NCBI GenBank assembly: GCA_938074585.1
Contig: CALJEW010000019.1
Span: forward strand, 1-6,709
Direction: 5' to 3'
Length of the DNA: 6,709 bases
Origin: an uncultured Rhodospirillales bacterium
GTDB taxonomy: Bacteria > Pseudomonadota > Alphaproteobacteria > Rhodospirillales > Casp-alpha2
The notes below the pieces were generated by a model. The model ran no database searches. It was not told the DNA's origin and worked only from the letters and a program-made list of their open reading frames with translations. Below, piece by piece: positions 5,660 through 6,709 of the stretch (the first letter of the stretch is position 1; each line of letters opens with the position of its first letter). Made by a program: the position numbers and the translations under genes.

Positions 5660-6490
5660 ATGACCACAACTATTTTCTCCAATGAATTTGCATCAAAAAT
5701 AGAAATAGCAGGGACGATTACGAAAATCCCCGCAAGTGCTGTGGGGAAAGTCATTATTTCAGGATCGCACGGCGGCGAATTACCAGCCGGTCTCGCGATT
5801 CGTGCAGGTGTGCGAGCTGTTATCTTAAATGATGCGGGTTGTGGGCTTGAAGATGCGGGGATAGGATCGCTTCCTCTTTGCCAAAGTTTTGGCATGGCGG
5901 CGGCAACGGTTAGCAATAACAGCTGTCGGATTGGCGATGCCGATGATATGGTAGTGCAGGGCATCATTAGTCATGCCAATCAAACGGCGCTGGATTGTGG
6001 AGTTCAGATTGGGCAAACGTGCATACAAGCAGCTGAGGCATTAACTACCGCCCCAAACCCCGCTCAAAATTCACCTCCGAAGTTTACGGAACACCGGGAA
6101 GTCTTAACGTTAGAAAATGCTCAGCGTCAATTGATCATGGTAGATAGCGCGTCCATGGTACTCCCCGAAGATGCGGGTCAAGTGGTGCTAACAGGATCGC
6201 ACGGTGGGTTGATTGGCAACAACCCTAAAGCCGCCATTAAAGCCCCGGTTTTTGCCGCCATATACAATGACGCAGGAATGGGCTTCGACGATTGGGGTGT
6301 GACACGGTTGCCTGCGCTTGAAGATCAAGGAATTGGAGGTATCACATTAGATTGTATATCGTGCCGGATCGGTGATGCTGCATCAGCCTATGCAACCGGC
6401 ATCGTTTCATGCGTTAACAATCGAGCTATAGCATTAGGCGTGCGGGTTGGAATGACGGCTCAAAAAACAGTCCATATTTTGTGTGGCTGA
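5660..6490 (+). CDS. Uncharacterised protein with two homologous halves (GSHGG / NDAG / SCRIGDA motifs)
   Basis: I do not recognise this 276-residue family. It is a soluble protein without signal peptide or membrane helix, made of two similar halves joined by a Pro-rich linker (about 130-145). Each half has, in order, a hydrophobic strand plus GSHGG (35-39; 179-183), NDAG (57-60; 203-206), SCRIGDA (88-94; 234-240), GI(I/V)S (101-104; 247-250) and a GV.(I/V)G stretch (114-118; 260-264). After GSHGG the spacing between halves is constant at 146 residues. Invariant His, Asp, Cys and Arg suggest catalytic or ligand sites, but this is inference. It is divergent from the ThDP operon across a 153-base shared control region, which suggests a linked role on the same substrate. 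No ribosome binding site precedes ATG 5660, so it may be translated from a short or leaderless message. Its stop directly abuts the stop of the convergent RidA-type gene. Confidence 0.85.
   Translation: MTTTIFSNEFASKIEIAGTITKIPASAVGKVIISGSHGGELPAGLAIRAGVRAVILNDAGCGLEDAGIGSLPLCQSFGMAAATVSNNSCRIGDADDMVVQGIISHANQTALDCGVQIGQTCIQAAEALTTAPNPAQNSPPKFTEHREVLTLENAQRQLIMVDSASMVLPEDAGQVVLTGSHGGLIGNNPKAAIKAPVFAAIYNDAGMGFDDWGVTRLPALEDQGIGGITLDCISCRIGDAASAYATGIVSCVNNRAIALGVRVGMTAQKTVHILCG
5723..6469 (+). repeat. Ancient internal gene duplication, two copies of about 103 codons
   Basis: Codons 22-124 (5723-6031) and 168-270 (6161-6469) encode homologous segments with identical GSHGG, NDAG and SCRIGDA blocks. 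The DNA of the copies has diverged widely apart from short stretches such as ggatcgcacgg, so the duplication is old and protein-level conservation has been kept. Confidence 0.85.
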
Positions 6491-6709
6491 TTAGGATTTT
6501 AAAACTGCCATAGTATCGATTTCAATTTGAAAGCCATGGTGTGAGGTGTTGCAGGGAATAATCGTGCAGGCTGGTCGTAGGTCGCCAAACACTTTAGCTT
6601 AACTAGTCCTAACTTCCGGCCACGCTGCAACATCGGATACATATACAGTTGTTAGAATGACATGGTCTATTTTACTTTCAGCTTCATCTAAAATAGCGCT
6701 TAAATTAGC
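6491..6709 (-). pseudogene. RidA/YjgF-family protein, C-terminal part, broken by in-frame TAA; runs off the window
   Basis: The minus-strand frame entering at 6709 reads NLSAILDEAESKIDHVILTT, then VYVSDVAAWPEVRTS, a TAA at 6601-6599, and then AKVFGDLRPACTII, HHGFQIEIDTMAVLKS and TAA at 6493-6491. This is the C-terminal half of the RidA (enamine/imine deaminase) family, whose members typically read VY.(K/R).FGD.RPART and end in VEI.AIA. The internal TAA stands exactly where the conserved Tyr (TAT or TAC) belongs, so one base change ended translation about 35 residues early. The position of the catalytic Arg of RidA (Arg105 in the enteric enzyme) in RPAR is Cys (TGC) here. The missing segment includes a strand and active-site residues of the trimer, so a truncated product should not work. 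A sequencing error, or a Rid subfamily lacking that Arg, remains possible. Confidence 0.8.

Overview
The window looks like ordinary chromosomal DNA from a Gram-negative bacterium, most likely an alphaproteobacterium of moderate G+C. This is judged from protein resemblance to families I remember and from codon usage, not from any search. It uses the standard genetic code, and I see no RNA genes, insertion sequences, CRISPR array or phage genes.

Layout: (1) 1-356, minus strand: the 5' part of a cupin/AraC-type regulator gene, broken by an in-frame TGA. (2) 357-486: a divergent promoter region with two face-to-face TATAAT boxes around a perfect 12-bp palindrome. (3) 487-1752, plus: an intact major facilitator superfamily (MFS) transporter, followed by a hairpin at 1767-1787 shared with the converging operon. 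(4) 5506-1805, minus: a tightly packed three-gene operon of thiamine-diphosphate (ThDP) enzymes. It encodes the alpha and beta E1 subunits of a 2-oxoacid or acetoin dehydrogenase, then a single-chain enzyme of the acetolactate synthase type. (5) 5507-5659: a second divergent control region with a nested inverted repeat. (6) 5660-6490, plus: a protein of a family I do not recognise, built from two homologous halves about 146 residues apart. (7) 6491-6709, minus: the 3' part of a RidA/YjgF-family gene, with an in-frame TAA exactly where the family has Tyr and with Cys where RidA has its catalytic Arg.

The core is therefore a ThDP operon divergent from an uncharacterised duplicated protein, next to a transporter. 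A catabolic module (import, then cleavage or oxidative decarboxylation of an oxoacid or acyloin-like compound) is a reasonable inference, but the substrate cannot be read from the sequence. No lipoyl E2 or E3 gene is present, so E1 must borrow these from elsewhere or work with another electron acceptor. The two outer genes each carry a single-base nonsense change while everything between them is intact. This suggests either early decay of accessory functions or sequencing error; the window alone cannot decide.
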